64,000 nucleotides of DNA from Gigaspora rosea (taxonomy: Eukaryota > Glomeromycota > Glomeromycetes > Diversisporales > Gigasporaceae): positions 314,103 through 378,102 of the forward strand of contig QKWP01000030.1 of assembly GCA_003550325.1 (NCBI GenBank). The letters run 5' to 3'. The notes beneath the pieces were generated by a model, which ran no database searches, was not told where the DNA came from, and saw only the letters and a program-made list of their open reading frames with translations. Both the position numbers and the translations under genes were made by a program. Positions 22,960 through 34,463 of this stretch are shown here, one piece after another (the stretch's first letter is position 1; every line of letters starts with the position of its first letter).

Positions 22960-23613
22960 TGGGGTATTCGGTCAACTATGTTTAACAAAACTATATACAG
23001 TATCATACAAAAACTAATTATTGAAATTTTTTTGAAATTAGTGATCGAGATAGTGATCAGAATTATAAATCGAGTTATATATCACTTTATATATATATTC
23101 TAATAGTAAAGAATGATTTGAATGTTTTTTATGTCTAGAGCGAATTGCTTTACTTTTTTCAATTATTTTAGCATAAATCCTTTCTTGAACATGTTTATAA
23201 CAAAGTTACGTTAAAAAAAATTTTATGCTCTATAGTATTAAATTTTTTTACCTGCATTGTAAATATCTCTCTTTGAATAGTTCACAATATGAAATAGAAT
23301 TTTGTAAAGAGTCATGAGTCAACTTGAAATTTAAATATAAGTGTTAAAAAAAAATTCAACGTAACTTTGTTATTAACGTGTTTAAAAATAGATTTATGCA
23401 AAACCATTTGAAGAAAGTAAAGCAATTCGCTCTAGACATCTAAAAGCATTCAACTCATTCTTTACTATTAAAATATATATACAACGTAATAAACAACACG
23501 ATTCATTATTCTGATCACTATTCTGATCACTAATTTCAAAAAAAATTTTCAATAATTAATTTTTATATGATACTGTATATAGTATTGTTAAACATAGTTG
23601 ACCAAATACCCCA
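22960..23613. mobile_element. Foldback/MULE-like element (654 bp)
   Basis: Nearly the whole element is two inverted arms of about 280 bp, starting TGGGGTATTCGGTCAACTAT on the left and the complement of TGGGGTATTTGGTCAACTAT on the right. Both reach AGAGCGAATTGCTTTACTTT-type sequence near the centre. Flanks ATGACGCAT (22951-22959) and ATGATGCAT (23614-23622) form a 9-bp TSD with one mismatch. The host repeat is itself rich in GACGCATG, which weakens the TSD slightly. Confidence 0.7.
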
Positions 23614-24451
23614 ATGATGCATGAACCCATGACGCATGACGAAACCAATAATAAATAACAAAACCCATGATGATTTTGATGAAGCATAAGGCTATTATTT
23701 ATTTCTTTTATAACAGAAATAAATTAGTCCATGTAAAGTTAATTTTTTGTTCATTATTATATCTTCCCAGTTTCTATCTTTTTGACATTGATCTGACATT
23801 GCCTGATTATTTGCAACAATCACCCAGATATATCTGATAGGTGTTCTATGAATTGTCAGTATCATAGTATTTTATTATTATGTATTAGTATTTCTTATTT
23901 TGGCATAGTTTGTGGCATAGTTGGGTGATTTTAACCCTCAATGAGTGTACCCTGCTGGTATTCTTAACGATGGTTATAGACTCTTAACAAGTGTATGAAC
24001 CTCTCAGCGAGTGAATTAAATACCTAGCTAGTGATTAAAACCTTAGTATGAATTAAAGATATTTGAGGATATAGCTTTAGTCTGAAATAAAATAACAGAT
24101 GTTCATAGCATTAGTGTTATTATTAATAGTTCAAAAAATCATATGTTTGGACAATTGATCCTATACAAATTTTACAGAAAGGTTACCAAAATTCTGGGTC
24201 ATATGTGTTAAATATAGGACAGTGTTTAGCCTTAGCTATTAGCAGGTTTTACAACAAATTACTTTATGAATAGATATGATTACATTAGTAAAAATGGGGC
24301 AAAATCGATTAATTCTGATCCAGCCAACTATGACTATGCTTCGCTGTTGCTAGTGAAATGCTAGCAATAAAAAATAATCTGTTTAGATTCAATATAAAAG
24401 CTTCTTCAATTGACAAGGCTTTCATCAAGAGCATTATTATCTTAGGAAGCG

Positions 24452-24539
24452 CTCCCACAAAAAATTGATCACTCTGTAATTCTGTAATTTTGACCAATTA
24501 AATTTAGAATCAAGTATAATGTGATAATTTATTTTCTAA
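24452..24539. mobile_element. Half of a telomere-core MITE
   Basis: Matches the inverse of 51200-51290, with landmarks GCTCCCACAAAAAATTG and TTTGACCAATTAAATTTAGA. It sits at the same position in repeat copy A as in copy B, so this insertion predates the duplication of the host repeat. The rest is displaced by the PIF-like element that follows. Confidence 0.5.
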
Positions 24540-25469
24540 GAGAACTTCCAGAAATCAGCTGATTTTTGTTTACTATGAGTCTACCCCACCCACCCACACC
24601 TGATACCCCAATTAGCCAATCAGATTTTACAATTATTAAAAAGTTAAATATAACATTTAATATTAAATATCTTTTGATCTACTGAACCAAATTTGATGAT
24701 TCAACTACCAAAATGATCTTCTCAATGAGAGGATACTAGCGAGCCCAAAATTGTTAAAATCTAATCACAGGATCCTGTGATCAGATAGATTTGTGTTACT
24801 ATAAAAGTTCTATAATTTATTAAATAATTATAGCCCATTTTTCATAATACAAATTTATTTCGATCTTAGGATCTTGTGATTGAATTTTAAAGATTTTGGG
24901 CTTGTTAGAATCCTCTCATTGAGAGGATAATTTTGGTAGTAAAATCATCAACATCGGCCTATCAGATCAGAAGTTATTAACAATTAAATATTAATATTTA
25001 ATTGTTAATAACTTCTGATCTACTAGGCCGATTTCGATGATTTTACTACCAAAATTATCCTCTCAATGAGAGGATTCTAACAAGCCTAAAATCGTTAAAA
25101 TCCAATCACAGGATCCTAAGATCAAAATAAATTTGAGTACTATAAATGGGTTATAATTATTTAATAAATTATAGAACTTTTATAGTAACACAAATCTATT
25201 CTGATCACAGGATCCTGTGATTGGATTTTAACAATTTTGAGTTCACTAGAATCCTCTCGTTGAGAGGTTCATTTTGGTAGTTGAATCATCAAATTTGGTC
25301 CAGTAGATCAAAAGTTATTAATTATTAAATATTATTAATAAATCTATAATTTGGTCAAAAATAATTTTGCAACTTTGGCCGGAATTATGAAATTTTGGCC
25401 GGAATTACACCTGATACTTTAGCTGACCCAACCACCCACCCAGAAATCAGCTGGTTTCTGGAAGCTCCC
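24540..25469. mobile_element. PIF/Harbinger-like MITE, copy 2
   Basis: Same family as 187-1465. Ends GAGAACTTCCAGAAATCAGC and the complement of GGGAGCTTCCAGAAACCAGC; TAA duplication at 24537-24539 and 25470-25472. The interior repeats the CTCTCAATGAGAGGAT modules but has one inverted module fewer (930 bp against 1279 bp). Confidence 0.75.
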
Positions 25470-25789
25470 TAACTTAATGCACTAAATAAACTTGTTAAAA
25501 TTTTAAAAATACATTACATTAGTAGATTATTTTTATTTTACTTGAAATTTAAAGTAAAGATGCATAATTGTGGATTTTTGATTAAAAAAGTCAAATTTAA
25601 GTATTATTTCTCCAAATTTCAAGTAAAATAAAAATAATACTACTGATTTAATGTATTTTTATGATCTGAACAAGTTTATTTAGTGCATAAAGTTAGAATT
25701 AATTAGTAAAATTTTGTGAATCATAAGATTTTATAGAATTTTATTAATAAAATTTTATAAAACCTTATAATTCACAAAGAGTTTTACTA

Positions 25790-26095
25790 AAATGCACCTT
25801 TACACTATGTTACACAAAACTATTAGAATAGCCAATCAAAATTTAAAATCAGGTGTAACAAAAAATTTTGTTTTTTTGTTTATTTTTTTAAAAAAACATT
25901 TATAACTCAAAATTTTGATTATAAAACCACCTTTGGAGCTCTAATAAAAAAAATTTCTTGCTAAATTTTGTATATACTAATTTTTCAATAAAATCTCAGG
26001 CCTTACCCTAACCCTAAAGTAATTAAAATTTATTTTTTTGTTTTGTAAAAATTTATTTTTTTGTTTTTGTTATACGGATTTGCAACTCTAATTTA
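25790..26095. mobile_element. Telomere-core MITE, copy 6
   Basis: In inverse orientation relative to copy 3: AATCAGGTGTAACAAAAAAT, AAACCACCTTTGGAGCTC, AAATTTCTTGCTAAATTTTG, then CCTTACCCTAACCCTAAAG. Ends are poorly preserved. Confidence 0.55.
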
Positions 26096-26129
26096 CCTAT
26101 AGTAGCAAAACAACATAAGTGCATTTTAT

Positions 26130-26350
26130 AATAATTGGCACAGATCATAATTTAAAATGAAATTTCATTCTATACTTAACCTCTAGCCTTCTAAAACCCA
26201 TTAATACTTGTTTATTATATATTTATTTTAAAACTAACCCTAACCCTAAACCCCTAACCCTAAAAAATGTATCCCAAAAAAATTTAGTTTTTGAGATTTT
26301 ATACTATCATTTCATTTTAATCTGGATTTCATTATGATCTGTCACAATAA
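26130..26350. mobile_element. Telomere-core MITE, copy 7
   Basis: TIR-like ends ATAATTGGCACAGATCATAA and the complement of ATTATTGTGACAGATCATAA. The centre carries AACTAACCCTAACCCTAAAC followed by CCCTAACCCTAAAAAATG, the longest run of CCCTAA-like units in the window. Confidence 0.6.
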
Positions 26351-26985
26351 TTGATTCACAAATATTTATTAATTAATTTTAACTTTATGCACTAAGTAAA
26401 CTTGTTCAGAATCAAAAAAAATACATTAAATTAGTAGTGTTATTTTTATTTTACTTGAAATTTGGAGAAAAGATGCTTAAGTTTGACTTTTTTTGATCAA
26501 AAATTCAAAATTATAATAATTCTGCCAAATTAAGTACTTTTAGGTTCTAAATGAGGTTACTTAGTGTATAAAGTAAGAATTAATTAGTAAAATTTTGTGA
26601 ATTATAAGATTTTATAGAATTTTATTAATAAAATTCTATAAAATCTTATTATTCACAAGAATTTACTAAATAAATCTAAATTAATGTACTAAGTAAACTT
26701 ATTTAGCATCTAAAAATATTAAATTGGCAGAAATAGTTTTATTTTACTTGAAATTTGGAGAAAAATGCTTAAATTTGCTTTTCTAATCAAAAATCCAAAA
26801 TTATGCATCTATTCTCCAAATTTAAGTAAAATAAAAATAATTCTGCTGAATTGATGTATTTCTAGATGCTGAACAAGTTTACTTAGCGCACAAATTTAGA
26901 ACTAATTAATAAAAATTTGTGAATTATAAGATTTTACTAATCAATTCTAGCTTTATGCACTAAGAAACTTGTAAAAAACAACTTT

Positions 26986-27315
26986 GATGCATTGTTAGCA
27001 ATTTTTTTATTAAATAAATCGATCTTCATTAATAAGATAATTTTATTCATCATTAAAGTTCTACTTAACTCTAAATTTCATAAAAATTAGATGATTTTTT
27101 ATTAATTAATTTTTATAAAAAATATTTTTATACCAAAAGAAACTATTATGATGCCATAAACTTTTACAAATAACTATTAATAAAAAATTATCTGATTTTT
27201 ATAAAAATTTGAGACAAGTAGAGTTTATTATAGCAAACAAAATTGGCTTAATAATGAAGGTTGATTTACTTAATAAAAAAAGCTACTATTAGCATACTAT
27301 AATTAGGTTTTATTA
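26986..27315. repeat. Foldback repeat
   Basis: Left arm (TGTTAGCAATTTTTTTATTA, then a TCGATCTTCATTAATAAG block) and right arm (CTTAATAATGAAGGTTGATT, then AAGCTACTATTAGCATACTA) are imperfect inverted copies meeting near 27150. Confidence 0.5.
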
Positions 27316-27457
27316 AAATTTAAAATTAAAAATTTTTATTTTTTTGTTGTTTAGCACTCGACGCATTTATTGGCTAATTACGCAGCATAACAGATGTCAA
27401 CATATGATGTAGCAGATTTCTAATGGCTAAAAAATAAAGTGTATTTAGCTATAAAAT

Positions 27458-27469
<12 letters not shown>

Positions 27470-27489
<20 letters not shown>

Positions 27490-27700
27490 AATTATGTTAC
27501 CAAATTTTAAATATAATCTTTATAAAACTTATTAATTTTATCCACTTTGAAAAATATAAATTAAAAGCTTTTATCCACTTTTAAATATATCCTTTTGATC
27601 AATTATCCACTTTTTAAATATAACATTTTTGTAAAAAAAGTAACCTTTTTAACCAAAATTTTGTTCGGTTCCTACCACACCCCATATGAAAAATCTTGTG
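27470..27700 (+). repeat. Dispersed repeat (TTTTATCCACTTTTAAATAT), copy 1
   Basis: Homologous, in the same orientation, to 53260-53690: AAAAGCTTTTATCCACTTTT, TATAACATTTTTGTAAAAAA and AGTAACCTTTTTAACCAAAA. Copy 2 carries a 246-bp MITE at a position that is empty here (near 27589). Confidence 0.65.
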
Positions 27701-27782
27701 ATATGTGCTCGTCTACATATACCAAATATATTTTTGACAAAAACTTTCGTAATTAGCAAAATAAAACTTCAGACAGACAATT

Positions 27783-28028
27783 GGGGTGAGTTAATACAAT
27801 ATCTTTTTTTGTGAAATTTTTTTAATTTTTAAACAAATATAATTTAGTGAAAATTTAATCAAATTTGGTAAAAAAATTTTTTTAAATAAATATTACAAGT
27901 CTTTAGAATTGATTTAAAAAAATTTTTTATTAAATTTTATCAAATTTTGTTAAATAGTTTTCTGTTTAGAGGTTTAAAAAAATTAATAATATAGAAAAAA
28001 ATATGGAACATTTCTACTGACTCACCCC
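27783..28028. mobile_element. 246-bp MITE with 4-bp TSD, copy 1
   Basis: Ends GGGGTGAGTTAATACAATAT and the complement of GGGGTGAGTCAGTAGAAATG. Flanked by AATT at 27779-27782 and 28029-28032. Exactly the same length as the copy at 53353-53598. Superfamily uncertain: the TSDs are short and self-complementary. Confidence 0.7.
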
Positions 28029-28032
28029 AATT

Positions 28033-29439
28033 TTTAATTGTTAAACCCATAGCATTGATACTAATTTCAACCCCTATTTTTCGAACAAACTTTTAGTTGC
28101 TATTGTAAGGTGACGTTTAATTAATCAATATAAATTATTTACAATTGTGCACCTAATATTTTATGCCTTTAAGATTGTACAAGATTTTATTAAGTAAAGA
28201 CTTTTTGACTTCTAATTAAAGTTATAAAGGCGATTTTTTTTTTATTCAACTAGTGGTAAATCATCAAAATCGGCTTGGATTTTTTGAGATGTTTGGGATT
28301 AAAAAAGCAAACATAAACACAAAGTATCGATGTTTGTAGGGGTTTAAATGGAACTATTTTGAATTAAAATAACCATTTTCGGACTTAAATGAACCAACTT
28401 CAGGTTCAAAAGAACCCAAGCTGAGCTCTAGAGAACCATAGCCGGGTTCAAGCGAACTATAGTCAGGTATAACCAGGTTCAAGTGAATTATATAGTCTGG
28501 TTTAAATAAATACATATATATATGTACGTTACAGTACGTAAATTTAATATTAAAATTTACCTGTACATAGCACAGGGTTGCCGCTAGTAAATATATAAAA
28601 TTTTTTGCTTTGATTTCGTTTATTGTAATTCATGCATTCTCGAAAACTATTAGGATTTATTTTTAAACCAGTCAACAAATTCGTGTTCATTTAACTTTTT
28701 TAATGGTTCGTGCAAAATATTTATTATTAAAGTCTAATTTATATATATTCAGTCTTTTTTTTTACAATTATTGTTAAAGTTTATTGGTTGACAAGAGCAG
28801 TCTTTTCCATAAATTTTCGAAAAAAACAAAGCACAACAAATATGCATTTGAACGAAAATTCAAAAACATTGACACTATTATTATAAAATTTTCCGTATTT
28901 TAAAACGGAAATTATAACTATATAATAAGTTTAATACAGTACTTCTAGTTTCGTCTGCCACCCCTATTTTGTACAAAACTTTCTATGAATTATTTGCGAA
29001 ATTTAGAAAAAGAGTGATTCCTAATCATCGATTTAATTAGAAATTTTCTACTAAAATACAATCATAATTTCCTGTACATAAATTAGGTCATGTAATTATG
29101 GAAAGAAAAGCTACTATAATGGCCATACGAAATCCTGTTCATTGTTGAGATGACTATAAAAAAACCTCTTTATAGCCTTTTCATCAGCCTTTTACCCAAG
29201 TTTGCAAATACAAATGCTTCTGTATTTAAATTTGCTTTTTCACAATAAAAAAACATTAATAATTCATTTCTTAATATAAAGCATATTTATGTGTTATGAA
29301 ACATAATGATGACTTGATTCTGCAGAGTGGCATAAACTAAAAGGTATAAAGTTTGAAATGAGGTTAGATCTGTGATTAAATAAAACTGTATGAAATGTGA
29401 CCGCAATATAAAAAATAAAGTCAAGAATAATTACCGTAA
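28033..29439. other. Gene-free stretch with a GGTTCAAGYGAAC degenerate repeat
   Basis: At about 28380-28510 imperfect copies of a 20-25-bp unit (for example GGGTTCAAGCGAACTATAGT) recur. The remainder is AT-rich, with no gene, RNA or transposon end recognised. Confidence 0.4.
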
Positions 29440-29977
29440 ATAATCTATGGTACTAGCCCTATGCGTTGACGAAGTCACGCTAGGGATATTATCGCGAGGA
29501 TCACCCCTTGTGGTTTGTATGAGTAAGGCTTATATGGAAAACAATGGACATGCATACGATTGTATGCATCATAGATTGCATATGATTGAGATTCGGATTT
29601 TCATATGTCTATGGTCATAGACATGCAGATAGTGCAGGTGAGTAAGACTATAAGAGGATACATGTGGGCGTAATTGGAGAATTTAGTGCTTTCTTTCTTC
29701 GCTTGTCTTGTCTTCTTGATCTCTTCACTGCCCCGATTTCGATCTGGCTTCTTCGTGACTGGCCCACCACTCCCTCCCCATTTTTCCAAGAGAAGATGAA
29801 GTTGCTGCCCGCCGGTTGTCCTGCATAAAAAGAAATAAAAAGAGAAAGGAAAAGAAAAGAGAAAAGAAAAAGTGAAAGTAAAAGTTGAAGTAGAATGCGC
29901 CACACCATAGCGTGGGCCCGTACTTCCGATCCTCATTTGTACTTCGTCACGTGCACACAGTGAACGCACACAACAAC
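29440..29977 (-). other. GC-richer island with a splice-acceptor-like site; unassigned
   Basis: G+C is clearly above the local average. Read on the minus strand, a ~75-base pyrimidine-rich tract ends TTTTTATGCAG at about 29825. It is followed by ~160 bases of GC-richer sequence open in two frames (for example TTGGQQLHLLLEKWGG). The longest frame (29601-30071, 156 codons) starts inside the neighbouring MITE, so it is not a gene as such. This could be a 5' UTR or exon of an unrecognised gene, or a repeat. No domain was recognised. Confidence 0.25.
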
Positions 29978-30290
29978 ACCAGGGCGTAGGATCGATTTTC
30001 CGAACACGTGATCTTCCGACGTCAATTAGCCAATTAAAAATCAGGATCAGGTGTAACGTAAAGAAATTCAAAACAAACGTTTAGTTTGCAAAAATCGTAT
30101 TTATCGTAAGATTTATACTAGCAAATCGTCTTTCTGGCCTAACAAAAAAGTTTCCTCGCACAATTTTGCTATATAATGCACCTTCTAACCACCAACGTGA
30201 ACCCAAACCCTAACATAAATCAATTTTTTTTCTCAAAGGCAATTAATGCCGGAAGATCACGTGTTCGGAAAATCGATCCTAGGCCCTGTC
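29978..30290. mobile_element. Telomere-core MITE, copy 8, perfect 32-bp TIRs
   Basis: TIRs TAGGATCGATTTTCCGAACA... and its exact complement near 30252-30283, probably extended outward as CAGGGC. The interior has AATCAGGATCAGGTGTAACG, ACAAAAAAGTTTCCTCGCAC, CAATTTTGCTATATAATGCA and CCCAAACCCTAACAT. The perfect TIRs make it one of the youngest members here. No clear TSD. Confidence 0.65.
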
Positions 30291-30934
30291 AATTTCGAAC
30301 GCACACAGTGACAAGTTTATGAGTAATATGTAAACAGAGTAAGATTGGTAAAGCACAAGTATGAAAATAGTAGTGAAGGTGGAGCACTACTCCCATATGT
30401 ATCTTCGTAACATCATGTTTAATAAAGTATCCGAGCGAGAATAAATGTTATTTCGGCGCTAGTTCGAAATTAATGATGAAATTTTAAAGGATGAATTTTT
30501 TTTAAATAAAAAAACTTAAACAATAATTGGCGGCAATATACTATTAATCAGCTTGTTATTTCTAATTATTTGTCCATATATACAATTTTATTTAGTTTGA
30601 AAATTTGCTAATCGGTTAAATATTGATAAAAATTAAGAATAATATATGCCAAATTATGATATTTTATACACTGACAATGAAGGATTTTCTAGCATAGAAT
30701 ATAAAGTCAACTTCACTTGAATTATTATTTAAAATAGCCTCCATACATAATATTATATTTATTTATGTGATCTAAAATTATTTAAAATAGGTACAAGTAA
30801 ATTTAATGAAATATATTCAGTAGATCGCGGTTTGTTTCTCCAAAATTTACGTGTATAAGGTTTATCAAATGTATCAGGTCGAAACTTCATATTATATACT
30901 GATATTTATAGTTTGCTAAAATATAATTATAAGT
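30291..30934. other. Gene-free stretch
   Basis: Nothing recognised. ORFs are short and AT-biased. Confidence 0.4.
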
Positions 30935-31280
30935 TATTGTATGGTGGATGAAAAAACATCGGTACGGTGGTATGGTGTATATCAGTTATCGGATCAAATA
31001 TCTGTCGGACATATATATCTCTGACAGATATTTGATCCGATAACTGATATATATCTATACCATTGCATTGTGTCGATTTTTTACCACCTATACAATAACG
31101 GTATTCTGGCTATGGTTACTTCTGTCGCACCAAAATTTGATCATACGTATTTGTACGGTTGAATTTTAAAATTCTTGTTAGACAGAGCTGATTATAATAT
31201 CGGCTCTGTCTAATAAGAATTTTAAACTCAGCCGTACAAATACGATCAAAATTTTGGTATGGCAGTAACAACATTGTCGT
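30935..31280. repeat. Two adjacent long hairpins
   Basis: Hairpin 1 (about 30938-31092): arms meet at TCGGACATATATATCTCTGA, with a near-perfect stem including CAGTTATCGGATCAAATATC. Hairpin 2 (about 31110-31275): arms such as CGTATTTGTACGGTTGAATT fold onto the complementary AATTTTAAACTCAGCCGTAC. Both look like foldback elements. Transcripts would form long stems. Confidence 0.65.
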
Positions 31281-32639
31281 ACAATAATAGTAAATATGTA
31301 TTTAATAAAGTTTCTTCAGTCATTATATTTAGAATAAATTACAACTTCTGACTCGATTCGATTATTTAGGTAACACACAAATAACCCAGTTTTACATGGT
31401 TATCTTAACTCTGATCAAATTTGATAATTCATCCACCTATTTCTACCTAAGTTACTAATAATTAAAAATTTTGTCACATCAAATCAAATTATTTTATCAA
31501 TTAAATCTCATATTTTTTTGTCAATATCTGATGATGCTGACATTTTATAGTGCATGCATTTTCTTGTATAATCCGTAGTGGGAAGAAATAATAAACAAAT
31601 TTGAGTGCGGTATATATGTCCATTAATATTTTTAGGTTTCAATTTCAAATGTGTAATCCTTTTTAGCTAATTGTAATTTCTGCTTAGAATTAAAGTGTCC
31701 AAAGGTTATTTTATTAAACAAGATTCGCTAACAAGGAAGGGAAGAGATTTCCATATTAATCATTGGCAAAACATCACGGTATTTTTAGATCAAATCTTGC
31801 AAACTAATTGTCAAATTTAAAGAGATAAGTATGGAATTTGTTTGGATCGGTTGTAAATTTTGTAAATTTTTTCAGTCAACAGTAAAATAATTCATAATAA
31901 TAAATAAAACAATGTTTATTGATTTATTCGATCGAAGATCAGTTCAAAATTTTTGTCCGTTGGACTATAAATATTTATAATATCATGTATCAAATTTATG
32001 TCGAACAGCTAGTATTAGAACGACCTTCATCACAACTAATAGTCTGCCAATACCAAATAAATTTTATTTAAATAAATAAATATTCATAAAATTAAAATTT
32101 CAAAGTATACTAATACAAACTAACAAAGGTACACAATTAGATAGTATTGTATATTTGAATGAATTTGATTTAAAAAAAAAACACATTTTAGTACACCTTA
32201 ACGCGAAAAACAATCGATTAAAAAAAAAGGCATTTTATTAAATCCTGATGCGAAAAACAATCGATCATCTAAATATAAGCTCTAATGATTTGATATGCCA
32301 CATGCTATACAATCAATTAAAATACAGTATTGTTAGTTGCGTGCTTTGATTAAATAATATAATTTTCAGGTTTAAAAGAAATTCACTCGCAAGCTTCAAT
32401 TTGACAACATAAATGACCTTATAGGACTATATGCTGCGCCATTTTCAAGACAAGGATATATCGAACAAATATTATATAATTATTTAATTCAAGATCCATA
32501 TTAATGACTATACACTTTAATTAAATTTTTATGAATAATACGTTAATTGATATAATACAAAAATAAAATGGGAGTAGTAATACAATTTTGACAAGCAGTC
32601 AGTAATATGACACTAAAGTTAAAATTAGATCTATTTAAT
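31281..32639. other. Gene-free AT-rich stretch
   Basis: No gene recognised. Near 32200-32260 the motif GCGAAAAACAATCGAT occurs twice, 45-60 bases apart. Confidence 0.4.
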
Positions 32640-32960
32640 CGGTTGATTAAAAATTTTTTTAAAAAAAATTAATAAAAATTATAAAAGAAGGTTGGCTGCC
32701 TACGGGTATTGAACTTCCGATCTTCAGGTCTTGCGCTAGTCCTTCTACGCCGCTGTACTACTGTACTATGGGGGTTTAGGCGTAATGTAAAAAATTATAT
32801 TTTCCTATAAAAGGAATATTAGTGCTACCAGATTGTCCAATTAAAATTCCACATATGTGTTATACATACCGACAATCTGGTGACACTAATATTTTCCTGA
32901 AGATCAGAAGTTCAATACCCGTAGGCAGCCAACCTTCTTTTATAATTTTTAATAATTTTT
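32640..32960 (-). repeat. Inverted repeat with a tRNA-like Pol III promoter motif
   Basis: Outer arms contain GGTTGGCTGCCTACGGGTAT (left) and its complement (right), and inner arms TAGTGCTACCAGATTGTC and its complement. On the minus strand the left arm reads TAGTACAGCGGCGTAG (box-A-like), then about 45 bases later GAAGTTCAATACCCG (box-B-like). The spacing and order are those of a tRNA or tRNA-derived SINE head. The right arm lacks the box-A portion. Not a functional tRNA: no complete cloverleaf could be drawn. Confidence 0.5.
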
Positions 32961-32974
32961 CAAAAATTTTTGGG

Positions 32975-33690
32975 CGTCCTGCTTTGGCTGCCTGGTTTTT
33001 ATTGAATGTAATGATATTTATTACATTAACGAGTGTACAACTAACCACACGTGCACTTTTGGCGCCTAATTTAAGTAGTCCGCCCGAAGGTCCTCTAGTG
33101 TTGAACGTCGTTTTCTGTGTTAGAGTTTTCTTTCCTAAACATTCTTGGGAATGCGATCTTGTCGTTGGTGTGAGTCTGCTTGGTGCCGTTTCTAGTATTC
33201 GTCGTTTCTGGGCGGTCCATGTTATAGTTTTTTCATCCACGTAGTTCTTCATTCTTTTAGGTTTCGTCGTCTTCGGCATTATTGAAGGTGTAGTGGATCT
33301 TGCCGTTGGTCTGTTGGATCTTCGATCGTTTGTGGGTCCGGATGCTTGAGGTAGTTTTGGCTGGTCTTTGTCTGATCCTTCCTTGGTATGGTCTTGTCCT
33401 GTACGGGTTTCGACGTAACTCTTTCTTTTCGTATGGGTCTTGTCTTCCTTCGTTGTGGCTTGTCTGGCTTTTCTGGATCCTGCTTGGTTTTGTTAGGTCT
33501 TGTATGTTTCGACGTACATTATTATATATATATATATATGTCTTGTCTTGTGGTCCATATATTGCTTCATCGGTTCCTGTCTTATTGGGTCCCGAACTTG
33601 ACACTTCCAACCTTTTATGTTAGAATCGAAGTCGGTCTAAGTAGTTCTTCTATTTGTGTTGCAAATTTAAACATTAGAGCATAGTCCTTT
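32975..33690 (-). mobile_element. Retroposon-like segment with basic ORFs
   Basis: G+C rich. The segment 32978-33095 matches, in the same (minus) orientation, the 3' region of the retroposon at 40385-41400 (landmarks GTAGTCCGCCCGAAGGT and TTACATTAACGAGTGTACAA). Upstream of this shared tail the sequence is different. On the minus strand it has two overlapping open frames (33257-33610, 117 codons; 32860-33279, 139 codons) rich in Lys, Arg, Thr, Ser and Gln. They resemble ORF1-like basic proteins only in composition, and no reverse transcriptase motif is present. It may be a partner or chimeric element sharing its 3' tail with the tRNA-headed family. Confidence 0.45.
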
Positions 33691-34458
33691 TAAAATAAGA
33701 AAAGTAAGTATATGTGATTCTGCAACCCGAACCAGTTAAACACAAGTTTTCAATCACGTGAACTTAATTATCTAAAATGAACCTCAATATGCATCTGTAA
33801 ATTTCAACTTTTAATTAAATGACTTTTAAAAATGAAATCCAATTTAAGTAAAATAATAAAAAAATTGTAATTGAACTTACCTCCACGCTGAACTCACTAT
33901 TATCTCAAGAAGCACTGTAATAACGATAAATATGTATTATGCAAATACTCAATATGAATTTATGCATGTATTCTAAACAGCTGTTTAAACTAACATGTTC
34001 GGGCAAACATAATTAATATTTCATGTGTATAACAGGGTTTAAAACAGAGTTTGAAACCCAGTTTTTGTGTGTGCTTCGGAACAGGTTTAGAAGCACGAAC
34101 TAACCAATTTAGGCAGGATCACATCCCTAGTCTTCAACGTGTTGAAGGAATAAAATATTGAATCTGTCTAAAATTGGATAGCATGGCTCTATTCGTCTTG
34201 GGTAACAGATTTTTGCGTTGCATTTTATCACATGTTTATGCTAATTAGTTGTGTTATATAATATCGGAACAATTGCAATAAGAATCACAAACACAAACAA
34301 ATGAGTTATGAAAAAATAAAATACAGGCACTAATAATAAATAGTAATCTTCTAAATTTTAATATAAAAATGCTTTGTCATTTTATTGGTTTATTATGCAA
34401 ATTGCACAACTCGAACATTGCTAATAATAAAAATCAGAAATTTTCTGTTTTGTTTATA
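33691..34458. other. Gene-free stretch
   Basis: No gene or repeat boundary was recognised. Confidence 0.4.
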
Positions 34459-34463
34459 TTAAC

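Larger units (their letters stand above)
22145..24451 (-). repeat. Interspersed repeat, copy A (host of nested insertions)
   Basis: Begins TGATACCTGACGCATGACGC, continues with many GACGCATGACGAAACCCATG variants, and from about 23640 to 24450 is homologous, inverted, to 51300-52200. Removing the insertions at 22274-22551, 22555-22928 and 22960-23613 joins a continuous GACGCATG-type sequence. Around 23935-24030 are short ~20-bp degenerate repeats (CTCAATGAGTGTA-like). Stop-interrupted protein-like stretches occur on the minus strand (for example an IHRTPIQVIV-like frame visible in copy B near 52000). This may be a decayed transposon, but no family was recognised. Confidence 0.5.
25473..26985. 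repeat. Palindromic satellite array interrupted by two MITEs
   Basis: Alternating inverted units built on TTATGCACTAAGTAAACTTG, TTTTATTTTACTTGAAATTT and AAATTTTGTGAATCATAAGA recur near 25480, 25680, 26385, 26560, 26690 and 26880. MITEs occupy about 25790-26095 and 26130-26350. No coding capacity. Confidence 0.65.

Noticed and set aside
26228..26275. True telomere or chromosome end from CCCTAACCCTAA units
   Set aside because: Only a few units, inside a TIR-bounded MITE and repeated in other MITEs; interstitial, not terminal.
32822..33244. 140-codon plus-strand frame as a membrane protein
   Set aside because: It is antisense to the retroposon-like segment and begins within the foldback repeat.
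33257..33610. Conventional host gene on the minus strand
   Set aside because: No domain recognised, overlapping frames, and the 3' part is shared with a retroposon tail; treated as mobile-element sequence.
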